Source: Herpetosiphon aurantiacus DSM 785
GTDB taxonomy: Bacteria > Chloroflexota > Chloroflexia > Chloroflexales > Herpetosiphonaceae
Length of the DNA: 64,000 nt
Assembly: GCA_000018565.1 (NCBI GenBank)
Contig: CP000875.1
Coordinates: 3,487,199 to 3,551,198, forward strand
Direction: 5' to 3'
Numbering within the stretch: position 1 is the first letter of the stretch; each line of letters starts with the position of its first letter. The notes beneath the pieces are model-generated. The model saw only the letters and a program-made list of their open reading frames with translations. It did not search any database and was not told where the DNA came from. Shown here one piece after another: positions 34,000 to 42,723 of this stretch. The position numbers and the translations under genes are program-made.

Positions 34000-34788
34000 C
34001 TACATTAACCCAAACTCACGCGCCAAGCTTTGATCAAGTTGGGCATCGCCATAAGCAGGAATATACAAAGTGGCATAGGCCGAAACCTGTTGTTCGGCCA
34101 AATCTTTGAGTAAAACGCGCTGGATGGTTGGTTCTTCGATTGGCAAAATCGCTGCTTGGTAGATCGTCACCTCATGCCGAGCAGGATAAAATGCTTGTAA
34201 ATGCGCGACCAAACGGGCTAAGCCAGCCCGCGAATCAAGCTGATCATGCACCACCTTGAAATAGCCAATCACCCCAATTTGCCATAAAACCAAGGGCGTG
34301 CTGGGGTCAAAGCGCCGTGGGCGCACCAAAAAATCGCTGGCCTCGTAGCTTTGATAGCCATGCAAGCCCGGGTCAATGGCCAAATCGGCAAACAAACAGG
34401 CCTCAGCTGAAATGCCAGGTAATATGTTGACCCGCAAGCCTTCGCGCTGCCCACGCTGTACCAAATCGCTGGTGGGCGTGACAAATACACTAGGATGACC
34501 ATAAAATGCCACACAAACCCGCAATCCCTGACGCACTGCGGCCCAAATATGCTCGACCATGGCTGCATAAACCTGCTCACGCGGCTGATCGGCTTGGTAA
34601 AAATGGGCTAACGATTCGGCCTGTGGATTCAGTTTGTGAATCCATTCATCGGCCAGCGGGTGCATCACCAAGTAAAAGGTTTGGTCGGCTTTGCTGATCC
34701 ACGCATGGGCTTCATTAGTTAAATGCGCGATCATGGTGATGCCTGTGCCAACAATTGTCAGCGAGCCTTGTTTCACTGCTGACACCAT
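34000..34788 (-). CDS. Borosin-type peptide backbone N-methyltransferase (tetrapyrrole-methylase fold)
   Basis: The 262-residue protein has the tetrapyrrole-methylase fold: LTIVGTGI near the start, FYGHPSVF at 95-102 and PGISAEACLFADLAIDPG at 124-141. The last block and the following YQSYEASDFL are close to SonM of Shewanella, not to cobalamin-pathway enzymes. Y64, R70, Y74 and Y96 keep the spacing of catalytic OphMA residues Y66, R72, Y76 and Y98, as I recall them. It would methylate backbone amides of a precursor using S-adenosylmethionine. The ATG at 34788 begins one base after the upstream stop, giving coupled translation; 34806 is an alternative. Substrate fusion, as in OphMA, is absent, so this is the split type. 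Confidence 0.82.
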   Translation of the reverse strand: MVSAVKQGSLTIVGTGITMIAHLTNEAHAWISKADQTFYLVMHPLADEWIHKLNPQAESLAHFYQADQPREQVYAAMVEHIWAAVRQGLRVCVAFYGHPSVFVTPTSDLVQRGQREGLRVNILPGISAEACLFADLAIDPGLHGYQSYEASDFLVRPRRFDPSTPLVLWQIGVIGYFKVVHDQLDSRAGLARLVAHLQAFYPARHEVTIYQAAILPIEEPTIQRVLLKDLAEQQVSAYATLYIPAYGDAQLDQSLAREFGLM

Positions 34789-34789
34789 A

Positions 34790-35386
34790 CTACGTTGGTT
34801 GCTCATCAAAGGCTATTTCAAATAATGGTGGCTGATCATCTTTTTGGCGATGATAGACAAAATTCGTTAATTTTGTATGAACTGGGCGAGTTCTACCAAC
34901 CAAAATATAATTATTGGCCGGAATATGTAATTCAATTGGAATATTGGCACAATTGTAGGTTGGTTGTTCGATTTGGTTTTTGCTGCGAATATAAAAGACC
35001 TGAGGAACGTCATCAGGGTCGTTTGGGTCAACATAGCAAACATGTAAATCGAAGTAGGGATTACCGCTATCATCTTCGATCATATAGCTATGATTGAGCA
35101 ACCAGCAGGTCACGTTATAATCTTTGGATTTATCGGCGGCTTCGATAAATACATTCATATACGATGAAACTGTGACCGGAACATCTTGATAAGCTTGGGT
35201 TTCTGTTTGGGCAACAGTGCCAACGCTCCGCAAGGTCATCACGGTGGTAACTTCTTGAATTGGGTCTGCTTTGGCGAGTTTCTGACCAAGCCCTAGTTGT
35301 TGCAAAAAGCCTTGAGGATTTTGCTTGAACGAGGCTAAACGGCTTGGGTCATCGACGAGGGTTTGGACGAAATCGACCATATCCAT
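34790..35386 (-). CDS. Candidate borosin precursor with BBD-like N-terminus and large C-terminal domain
   Basis: The 198-residue protein starts with a helical segment, FVQTLVDDPSRLASFKQNPQ then GFLQQLGLGQKL (5-37), that resembles the borosin-binding domain of split precursors and also Nif11-type leaders. Next is a V/T-rich stretch (VTTVMTLRSVGTVAQTETQ, about 46-64), then about 130 residues with a beta-rich, acidic pattern. Known split precursors are about 70 residues with a C-terminal core, so this would be an unusual substrate. The next gene is the methyltransferase, one base away. The core position, if any, is not determined. It may instead be a partner protein. Confidence 0.55.
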   Translation of the reverse strand: MDMVDFVQTLVDDPSRLASFKQNPQGFLQQLGLGQKLAKADPIQEVTTVMTLRSVGTVAQTETQAYQDVPVTVSSYMNVFIEAADKSKDYNVTCWLLNHSYMIEDDSGNPYFDLHVCYVDPNDPDDVPQVFYIRSKNQIEQPTYNCANIPIELHIPANNYILVGRTRPVHTKLTNFVYHRQKDDQPPLFEIAFDEQPT

Positions 35387-35400
35387 GAATATTCCTCCTA

Positions 35401-38400
35401 CTAAACCGCAATACTCTGGCTTTGCTCAATTTGGCTTAAGCAAAGGGCTACATAGCGTTCAATTCCTGACAGTTCAACCTCAATCGTCGGCCTGCTTTGG
35501 CCTGCGGAATGCTGGTGCAACTGTAAACGATTGAGCAAACTTTTGGTTTCGGCACTACAGGCTGGATGTTGGCTCAAGCTATGCCATAGTTTGAACCAAT
35601 GGCTTGGCTCGCCATCGCAAACCGCCGCCCAAAATTGCAAAACTGTCGCATAACATTCGAGCAATAGCGGGATTTCTTGGCGTTGCTGAGCAACCATAAT
35701 CGCCCGCGCCAACCATGGCTGCACATATTGAAAATGACGTTGCGCCAATTCGAGTTGGGCTAGATGAATCGCCGCCCGTCCAATCATGGCCTCAACCCCT
35801 AGTTCTTGAAAAATGGCAAAGGCTTTGTGCAAATAGCCCGCACTTTGGGCAAAATCTTCGCGGCGCAGCGCCAACATGCCCATTTGATCGCGAATTAATG
35901 CCTCGCCAAGCGGGGTTTTGAGCTGATAGGCCAAATCAAGGCTGGCCTCAAAATGATGCTGAGCCAGATTATAATTGGCTTGTGCCAGCGCCACCACCCC
36001 CAAAAAGCGTTGACTATGGCATAACCCCCACAGATGTTTTTGGGCTTGATAGTGATCGCTACAGGTCTGGAAGGCTTGTTCGGCGGCTTGCCAATTGCCT
36101 TGTGCCAACAACACCGCGCCGATCGATAACCATGTATCACTGACTTTAATTGGATCGTTGACGCTTTCAGCCTGAGCCAAACAGCGTTGTAATAGATCAA
36201 GGGCGCGGGTATATTCGCCTCGGCGTTGGGTAATCACCCCAAGTTGCTTATAAATAAACAACAATTCAGCCACATTCTGCAATTGCCTTCGATACAAGAC
36301 ATCGATACACTGTTGCAATAATGCCTCAGAACGTGCTAATTCGCCCAAAATATAATGAAACTCAGCGTAACACGAAACAATTCGCACTACAATTAAAACG
36401 ATCTCAGCCTCAACATCCTGATGGTCAAGCGTGCTTAATAACGCTGCGGCTGGAGCAAAAAGCTGTTGGCCTTCGATCTCGCGGTTGCGAATCGCAAAGA
36501 AATCGTGTAAAGCAATACAATAATCGCCTAAAATATGAATTTGTTGGGCTTGAACCGCCCAGAGCCAACCACCCCGAATATTATCAAGCTCTTGTTCTAA
36601 GAGCATTAACCCTTGTTGGCTGGCGTTGCCATGAATTAATTGCTCTTGCTGACGGCTAAATTGGCCAAAGTAGCGGGCATGGCGTTGATACAGCGTTTGC
36701 TGATCGGCGGCCAAGCCTTGGAGTTTGGTTTGGGCAAATTGATGCAGCAATGGGTGTAAGGCATAGCGGGTTTGTTGTTGCAAAATTTCAAGCGTGAGCA
36801 ACGATTTGGCCCGTAAATTGGCCAGCACGTTCAAATCGACCTCGGCAATGATTGTGGCGGTTTCAGCATTAAAGCTACTAGGAAATACCGCCAAGCGTGC
36901 TAGACAAGCCTGTTCATGCGGATCAAGCAATTGCCACGAATAATCAAAGGCGGCCTGGATGCTGCGATGGCGGGTTGGAATATCGACCACATCGCTATGA
37001 AAAAGCTGCATGTCATTGCTGAGTGCCTCGACAATTTCATGGCCACTACGAATGGTCATCCATGGCGCGATCAATTCAATTGCCAACGGCAGGCCATGGA
37101 CCATCTGGCAAATTTGGCCAATCGCTTGACGATCAGCGTGGCTATAATCGGCCAAATCGCCCGATTTGCCTTGCCGCTGCAAACAATGCACAAATAAATC
37201 GACCGCTGCAAAATGCTGAAGTTGCTCGGCCAACAGCGGCGAATAGCCTGAATCATCATTAATCTGGGGATAGGCCAAGCCTGCTAATTCCAATACATAT
37301 TCGTTTTGCAGGCGCATGCGCTCGCGCGAGCCAATAATTAAGCGCAATTGCGGAATATGTTGAATCAGACTGCTGAGGGCTAAGCGAGCGCTAGTCGCCA
37401 ACAATTCGCCATTATCAATGATGATGATCAATTCATGCTGTTGCAACTGGAGAATCAGGTGTTCAACCAGATCGTTGGTGCGTGGTGGTGGTAGGTTTAA
37501 GGTCTGCACAATTGCCAACAACACAGGTTCTGCATCCAACAGGCGCGGCTGTTGATCGGCACTGACCAAGGAAATATAAAAAACTCCGTTGCTCGAAGCC
37601 CCTAAATATTCGTTGACCACCTTCCAGCCAAAGGTCAGGGCTAATTGGGTTTTGCCGCTCCCGCCAGCGCCCATAATCGTCAACAGTTGGTTACGTTCAG
37701 CCGCCAGCCAATGGGTCATGCGTTCTAGCTCAGTTTGGCGACCATAGAGCATTGGAGTTGGCCGAATCAACCGATGCGGACGTTGGGCGGGTGTTGCCAT
37801 AATTTGGCGCTGCAAGGCCTCACTCGCTGGCTCGGGTTTTAATCCATACTCACGCTCTAAAACTTGTTCGAGCAGCCGATATTGGCGCAGGGCAGTGTGG
37901 CGTTGGCCGGTGCGCATCAACAGCAACATCAACTGGCGATGGGCGACCTCATCACATTCATCAAGCGTCACCAAGCGCTGAAGCCAACGAATTGCCTCGT
38001 TGTAGTTGCTTACCACGGTATAGCGTTCGATCAGGCGGCGAATCGCGACCAGCGCTTGTTGTCGCCAATATTCTACCTGTTGGAGTTGCCAGCTGCTGAA
38101 GCCATCGGCATCGCGGAGATAAAACCCATTGAGAAAATCGCCTTGATAATGTTCGATCGCGCTGGCTAATTCGTTGGTTGGGCTAGCTGGGTTCTCAAAA
38201 ATTTGGGTGCAATGCTGAAGGTCGAGCCAATAACGGGCTTGGGGATGCAACCCGATCGTATGGCGCGTGACCTCAATAAACGGGTCCATCACTTTGCGTA
38301 ATTGATTGAGTGTGAGGCGTAAGTTGCCCGCCGTGCGTTCTGCCGATAAATCATTCCATAACAGTTGTGCCAAAACCTCACGTTCGTGGGGGTAAGGATT

Positions 38401-38553
38401 GACGACAAGGTAGATCAGCAGTGCTTCCACTTTGCGAGTTGCTAGATCACTAATGCGTTGATTGTCGATAAAGATCCGCAAGCCGCCAAAAACGTGAATC
38501 CGTAAACTTGGCACCGATTGAGCCGAATCATCAGGCTGATGCGTGACATTCAC
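35401..38553 (-). CDS. SARP-type regulator with NB-ARC and TPR domains
   Basis: The 1050-residue protein has an OmpR-like winged helix (about 15-95, LRIHVFGGLRIFIDNQRI), a bacterial transcriptional activator domain (about 100-245), an NB-ARC ATPase with P-loop IMGAGGSGKTQLAL (about 290) and a long TPR-rich C-terminus (about 650-1000). This AfsR-like layout marks activators of specialised metabolism. Its stop lies 14 bases before the precursor candidate, so the regulator and the two borosin-type genes seem to be one operon. It is divergent from an ECF sigma gene. Confidence 0.9.
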   Translation of the reverse strand: MNVTHQPDDSAQSVPSLRIHVFGGLRIFIDNQRISDLATRKVEALLIYLVVNPYPHEREVLAQLLWNDLSAERTAGNLRLTLNQLRKVMDPFIEVTRHTIGLHPQARYWLDLQHCTQIFENPASPTNELASAIEHYQGDFLNGFYLRDADGFSSWQLQQVEYWRQQALVAIRRLIERYTVVSNYNEAIRWLQRLVTLDECDEVAHRQLMLLLMRTGQRHTALRQYRLLEQVLEREYGLKPEPASEALQRQIMATPAQRPHRLIRPTPMLYGRQTELERMTHWLAAERNQLLTIMGAGGSGKTQLALTFGWKVVNEYLGASSNGVFYISLVSADQQPRLLDAEPVLLAIVQTLNLPPPRTNDLVEHLILQLQQHELIIIIDNGELLATSARLALSSLIQHIPQLRLIIGSRERMRLQNEYVLELAGLAYPQINDDSGYSPLLAEQLQHFAAVDLFVHCLQRQGKSGDLADYSHADRQAIGQICQMVHGLPLAIELIAPWMTIRSGHEIVEALSNDMQLFHSDVVDIPTRHRSIQAAFDYSWQLLDPHEQACLARLAVFPSSFNAETATIIAEVDLNVLANLRAKSLLTLEILQQQTRYALHPLLHQFAQTKLQGLAADQQTLYQRHARYFGQFSRQQEQLIHGNASQQGLMLLEQELDNIRGGWLWAVQAQQIHILGDYCIALHDFFAIRNREIEGQQLFAPAAALLSTLDHQDVEAEIVLIVVRIVSCYAEFHYILGELARSEALLQQCIDVLYRRQLQNVAELLFIYKQLGVITQRRGEYTRALDLLQRCLAQAESVNDPIKVSDTWLSIGAVLLAQGNWQAAEQAFQTCSDHYQAQKHLWGLCHSQRFLGVVALAQANYNLAQHHFEASLDLAYQLKTPLGEALIRDQMGMLALRREDFAQSAGYLHKAFAIFQELGVEAMIGRAAIHLAQLELAQRHFQYVQPWLARAIMVAQQRQEIPLLLECYATVLQFWAAVCDGEPSHWFKLWHSLSQHPACSAETKSLLNRLQLHQHSAGQSRPTIEVELSGIERYVALCLSQIEQSQSIAV

Positions 38554-38660
38554 GGAGCTACATCTCCAATAAAACGATTTTGAAACGCTGGGCCGCTATG
38601 CTGTGAATTGTAGCAGACCTTGTAGCGGATATTCAATAGATAGTGAATGAAGGATGAGCT

Positions 38661-39272
38661 ATGAACAGCGAAGTTCGGAATCAAAACCATCACAGCGAAA
38701 CAGTGGCATTACAACTCGTCGAACAAATTTGCCGAGGCGAACATGCAGCCATTTGGGAGTTGTATAGTTTGTACCACACTGAACTGTCACAGCAATGTTT
38801 AGTTTGGATGCATGGCAATCCCCACGATGCCGATGAAGCATTAAGCCGTTTGGTGCTCAAAGCGTGGGAATCGTTGCCCCGCCATGCCTATAAAATTACC
38901 AACGCCAAGGCTTGGCTCATGCGCATGGCCTACAACATTTGCATCGATATTCATCGTCAACAACAACGCGAACTCAAGCGGCTTCAACCGCTCGATAGCC
39001 TGCTGGGCAATGACGACAGCATGCCACATAGCGCAACGCCCTCGCCCGAAACGGCGTTGTTGAAGCGCGAAGTTTATGAAACGATCAATCAAGCCTTGCA
39101 AGCGTTATCGCCACGCTTGAATAGCACTTTTTCGTTGTGGCTCTACAACGATATGTCATGCGATGCGATTGCGCAGCATCAAGGAATTTCGTTGGCCAAT
39201 GTCTATAAACGCTTGCAACAAGCCCGCGATATGTTGCAACCACAATTACGCCCAAGCACTGTTGAGGGGTAA
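38661..39272 (+). CDS. ECF-type RNA polymerase sigma factor
   Basis: The 203-residue protein has sigma region 2 (about 25-100, with a degenerate DADEALSRLVLKAWESLPRH core and AWLMRMAYNICIDIHRQQQR) and region 4 (about 135-195, LSPRLNSTFSLWLYNDMSCD then AIAQHQGISLANVYKRLQQAR). AAGGATGAG precedes the ATG. No anti-sigma gene follows. It is divergent from the SARP regulator with a 107-base gap, so the two may act on the same locus. Confidence 0.85.
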   Translation: MNSEVRNQNHHSETVALQLVEQICRGEHAAIWELYSLYHTELSQQCLVWMHGNPHDADEALSRLVLKAWESLPRHAYKITNAKAWLMRMAYNICIDIHRQQQRELKRLQPLDSLLGNDDSMPHSATPSPETALLKREVYETINQALQALSPRLNSTFSLWLYNDMSCDAIAQHQGISLANVYKRLQQARDMLQPQLRPSTVEG

Positions 39273-39290
39273 ACGAACATAGAACATAGA

Positions 39291-39463
39291 TGTAATGGTT
39301 TATAGCGTTAACAACGGTCAGCATGCCCTCACCCCCAACCCCTCGCCCACTGCGGCGGGCGAGGGGAGCACCGTTGGAGCAGTCCCCCCTCGCCTCGCGT
39401 GCGGGAGAGGGGGTTAGGGGGTGAGGGCACGAGAATTGGTTGTTAATCCAATGAACCATTACA
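39291..39463. repeat. Large intergenic palindromic repeat, complete copy (173 bp)
   Basis: It starts TGTAATGGTT and ends AACCATTACA. Inner arms GTTAACAAC/GTTGTTAA and GCCCTCACCCCCAACCCC/GGGGGTTAGGGGGTGAGGGC face each other, so the whole element can fold into one long hairpin. There is no coding capacity; the form resembles a MITE or a REP/BIME unit. Confidence 0.85.
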
Positions 39464-39599
39464 CATAGAGCATAGTTGAGATTAGGGGCCAAGGATCAGG
39501 GACGAGGGATCAGAGTTTGGCGCAGAGGATCAAAGGCTATGGGCTATTGGCTATTGGATTTACTCTTTGGAATACCAAGGAATATTCGATAGTCCATAG

Positions 39600-39705
39600 C
39601 CCATAGCCTCATTTCGTGTCCTTCGTGTCCTTCGTGGATCAAAACCTAGCCCTTGCCCCCTCTTTCCTTCGTGTCCTTCGTGGATCAAAACCCAGCCCCT
39701 GCCCC
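39600..39705. repeat. TTCGTGTCCTTCGTGGATCAAAA repeats
   Basis: TTCGTGTCCTTCGTG occurs in two neighbouring units, each followed by GATCAAAACC and a CCCTTGCCCCC-like tail. The same word occurs at 54253-54272 and, inverted, at 54222-54234 and 58118-58138. The rest of the gap 39464-39827 shows degenerate GGGATCAG-like and TATGGGCTATTGG words but no gene. Confidence 0.65.
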
Positions 39706-39827
39706 CTGATACCGACCCCTGAGCTTTGCGTGTGTAACTCAAGTGTAACTGCTTGCTGCTATGCTTAAAATCCTTCCTGCCCCATTGCCCACGTCGCCCA
39801 ACTAGGTTCAATCAAAGGAGATTGCTC

Positions 39828-41462
39828 ATGAAACGAGGATGGCTGATCGTACTGCTGTTACTTGGCATTTTGGCAAGTTTTTGGAGTCCACAGGCGGCGA
39901 GTGCAGGTCAATGGATTACCGGTTCAGTTACAACGAGCGCCGGTTCGCGCAATTACAAACTATGGGTTCCAACTAATTATTCGACCTCAACGCCTACCGC
40001 CTTAGTGGTGCTGTTACATGGCTGTACTCAAACGCCCGATGATTTTGCCCGTGGCACCGAAATGAACAATTTGGCCGATAACCAAACGTTTTTGGTACTC
40101 TACCCTGAACAACCAACCAGCAGTAATGCCAATCGTTGCTGGCAATGGTGGGATAGCCAACATCAAACACGGGGGGCAGGCGAACCCAGCATTATCGCCG
40201 CAATGGTGACCAGCATTCAAGCGAGCTATAACGTTGATCCAAGTCGGCGTTATGTTGCAGGGATTTCGGCTGGTGCAGCGATGAGCGTCATTATGGGCGC
40301 GACCTATCCCGATATCTTTTCAGCAATTGGGGTTGTTGGTGGCTTGGAATACAAGGCCGCAACCAGCGTGTTGAATGTTTCGACGGCCATGCAATCGGGT
40401 GGCCCCAACCCCGAAGCTCAAGGCTTGGCCGCCTATCAATCGATCGGTACGCGAGCCAATTTGGTGCGGGTGATGGTGATTCATGGAACGGCGGACAGCG
40501 TGGTTACGCCGATCAACGGCCAACAAGTTGTCCAGCAGTGGCTCACCACCAACGATTATCTTGATGATACTCAGCGCAATTATTCAGTCGATGCAACCGT
40601 TGATCAAACAATTTCGGGTACTGTGCCTAACGGTCGGAGCTACACCCGCACTATCTACAACAATGCAACCAACCAACCAATTATTGAACATTGGGCAATT
40701 AATGGGATGGGGCATGCATGGTCAGGTGGCAGCAGTTCAGGTTCCTACACCGATCCTCAAGGCCCAAAAGCCAGCAATGAATTTTGGCGGTTCTTTAGCC
40801 AAACCTCGGCCAGCCCCACCCCAACAACTACGCCAGCAGCCAGTGCCACCAGCACTCCACCCAGCATAACGCCAACAAATCCAACCTCGACCCCGATTGC
40901 TCCTAGCCCTACACCCAGTGCAGGCCAAAGCATGCAATTCCCTTCGTGGGGCTTGGAAGATGGCTTGGTTGCCCAAACAACGTTTGGTGGATATGTATTG
41001 ATTCCAAGTATGTATGTTGGTGATAGTGGCAGCACCAGTCTGCGCGGAATCCTCTCATTTGACACCTCGGCCATTCCCGATGGGGCGACGATTACCAGCG
41101 TCAACCTAAGCTTAGCGTATGAACAAAGCGCGATTGGCACTCCGTGGACAGGTCTTGGAAGCTTAGTTGCAGATCTAAATCAAGGTTGTTTAAGTCTGAC
41201 CTGTTATCTTGAATTGAGTGATTTTGGCACAACGACCACAGCCAGCAGTGCCATGAGCTTTCAGCAAACCCCCAATGGTTTGAATGGTAGCGCCAATTCA
41301 ACCGGATTAAGTGCTATCAATAAACAAGGCCGTACCCAAATTCGGCTGCGCTTTGAGAACTTAACCAATGCTAACAGCCAAGCTGATTATGTGCGGATTG
41401 CTGGTGGCGAAGCAATGTTGACAAGCAATCGCCCAGTCTTGACTGTAACCTATCAACCATAA
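39828..41462 (+). CDS. Secreted PHB-depolymerase-family esterase with C-terminal beta domain
   Basis: The 544-residue protein has a signal peptide (about 1-25), then an alpha/beta-hydrolase of the PHB depolymerase/LpqC type (about 30-315). The oxyanion region LLHGCTQTPDDFA and nucleophile elbow GISAGAAM (catalytic serine) are clear, with an aspartate near GTADSVV and a histidine in WAINGMGHAWSGG. A T/P/S linker leads to a C-terminal DNRLRE-like beta domain (about 375-544). It should hydrolyse polyesters or feruloyl-type esters outside the cell. AAGGAG precedes the ATG at 39828. Confidence 0.88.
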   Translation: MKRGWLIVLLLLGILASFWSPQAASAGQWITGSVTTSAGSRNYKLWVPTNYSTSTPTALVVLLHGCTQTPDDFARGTEMNNLADNQTFLVLYPEQPTSSNANRCWQWWDSQHQTRGAGEPSIIAAMVTSIQASYNVDPSRRYVAGISAGAAMSVIMGATYPDIFSAIGVVGGLEYKAATSVLNVSTAMQSGGPNPEAQGLAAYQSIGTRANLVRVMVIHGTADSVVTPINGQQVVQQWLTTNDYLDDTQRNYSVDATVDQTISGTVPNGRSYTRTIYNNATNQPIIEHWAINGMGHAWSGGSSSGSYTDPQGPKASNEFWRFFSQTSASPTPTTTPAASATSTPPSITPTNPTSTPIAPSPTPSAGQSMQFPSWGLEDGLVAQTTFGGYVLIPSMYVGDSGSTSLRGILSFDTSAIPDGATITSVNLSLAYEQSAIGTPWTGLGSLVADLNQGCLSLTCYLELSDFGTTTTASSAMSFQQTPNGLNGSANSTGLSAINKQGRTQIRLRFENLTNANSQADYVRIAGGEAMLTSNRPVLTVTYQP

Positions 41463-41476
41463 TCCAAAGTTTATTG

Positions 41477-41518
41477 GATAAGAGCCATCCATCGCAGTTC
41501 AGATGGATGGCTCTTATC
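41477..41518 (+). terminator. Terminator of the esterase gene
   Basis: GATAAGAGCCATCCATC forms a perfect 17-bp stem with its complement around an 8-base loop. The U-run is absent, but the stem is very strong. Confidence 0.75.
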
Positions 41519-41609
41519 GTTCATAGCAATTCAATACAGCAATTATGGTAATAAACTGCGTTATAATGAAGCTAGTACCTAGAATTTTAGCGTATGGCTA
41601 GATTTGCCT

Positions 41610-42713
41610 ATGACAGCACCATCTTTCCCAGCTTTTTGCAATCGTTGTGGCAACCGGCGGAGTCCTCAAGCGCGGTTTTGCAGATACTGTGGTAATGCCT
41701 TTCAGCATTGGCAGGCCACAGCAACCAAGTCGATCCCTTCAACTGAGGTAGGCGTAAAGGCTGTGCAGCGTAGCATAAAATGGCGTTATTGGTTTGCGTT
41801 AACGCTTGTTTTATTCATTGGTGCACGACTTAGCCTAAAACCATTGATGGGATTGGTACTAGGTGGTTTAAATTTTAGCAACGCACCAATTGCTGGTACT
41901 CCTAACCAGAGTCCGCCTAATCAACGCCTTGCCACAGGCCAAACGCTCCGAATTCACGTGATCGATGTTGATCAGGGGGACAGTATCTTAATTCAAACTC
42001 CACAGGGGATGAACGCCTTAATTGACGGCGGCTATGACAATGGTTTGGCATTAGAATACTTACACCAACAAGGCATTCAACGAATCGATCATATGATCGT
42101 ATCACACCCTCATGCTGATCATATTGGCGGGCTGGTTGAGGTGCTGAATTCTCTCGAAGTTGGCAGTATTTGGACATCGGGTGCAGTTCACTCCACCAGT
42201 TATTTTGAGAATTTGCTTGATGCGATTGATCGTCAACAAGTGCCATATCGCGAAGTTAAAACCCAAGAGTCTATTCCTCTGGGCGATTTGAGTTTATTAG
42301 TTGTCCGCAGCGAACCACAGGCTGGTGATTTAAATGATACCTCCCTGATTTTGCGTTTAGAGTATGGTCAATTTAGTATGCTTTTTACTGGTGATGCTGA
42401 AGCGAGTAGCGAGGTCGATGTTTTACAAACAACGCCCAATTTGTTACCAGCTACGGTGCTTAAGGTTGGCCATCATGGGTCATATACCTCAACGACTCCT
42501 GCATTTGCCCTAGCGGTTGATCCAACTCTAGCGATCTATTCAGCAGGTCGTAATAATTCTTATGGCCATCCACATCAACAAACATTAACAACATTGTGCA
42601 ATCTCGGGGCAACGGTTTATGGCACTGATCGTCATGGGACAGTCGTTATAACCTCCGATGGACTTGAGTATCAGGTGCAAACGGCCCAGCGAACAACAGC
42701 ACTGTGTCATTAA
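41610..42713 (+). CDS. Zinc-ribbon, membrane-anchored MBL-fold hydrolase (ComEC C-domain-like)
   Basis: The 367-residue protein starts with a double-CxxC zinc ribbon (FCNRCGNRRSPQARFCRYCG, about 10-29), then one membrane helix (about 60-80), then a metallo-beta-lactamase domain (about 110-365) with VSHPHADHIGG, FTGDAE and VGHHGS. This domain is close to the extracellular nuclease-like domain of ComEC. It probably faces outward as a phosphodiesterase or DNase. The next gene encodes the DUF3006 protein often found beside such enzymes. The ATG at 41610 has no strong ribosome site. Confidence 0.85.
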   Translation: MTAPSFPAFCNRCGNRRSPQARFCRYCGNAFQHWQATATKSIPSTEVGVKAVQRSIKWRYWFALTLVLFIGARLSLKPLMGLVLGGLNFSNAPIAGTPNQSPPNQRLATGQTLRIHVIDVDQGDSILIQTPQGMNALIDGGYDNGLALEYLHQQGIQRIDHMIVSHPHADHIGGLVEVLNSLEVGSIWTSGAVHSTSYFENLLDAIDRQQVPYREVKTQESIPLGDLSLLVVRSEPQAGDLNDTSLILRLEYGQFSMLFTGDAEASSEVDVLQTTPNLLPATVLKVGHHGSYTSTTPAFALAVDPTLAIYSAGRNNSYGHPHQQTLTTLCNLGATVYGTDRHGTVVITSDGLEYQVQTAQRTTALCH

Positions 42714-42723
42714 GGAGCCAATA

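Noticed and set aside
39273-39827. CRISPR-like array in the repeat-rich gap
   Set aside because: The repeated words are few, irregularly spaced and inverted, with no regular spacers and no cas genes.
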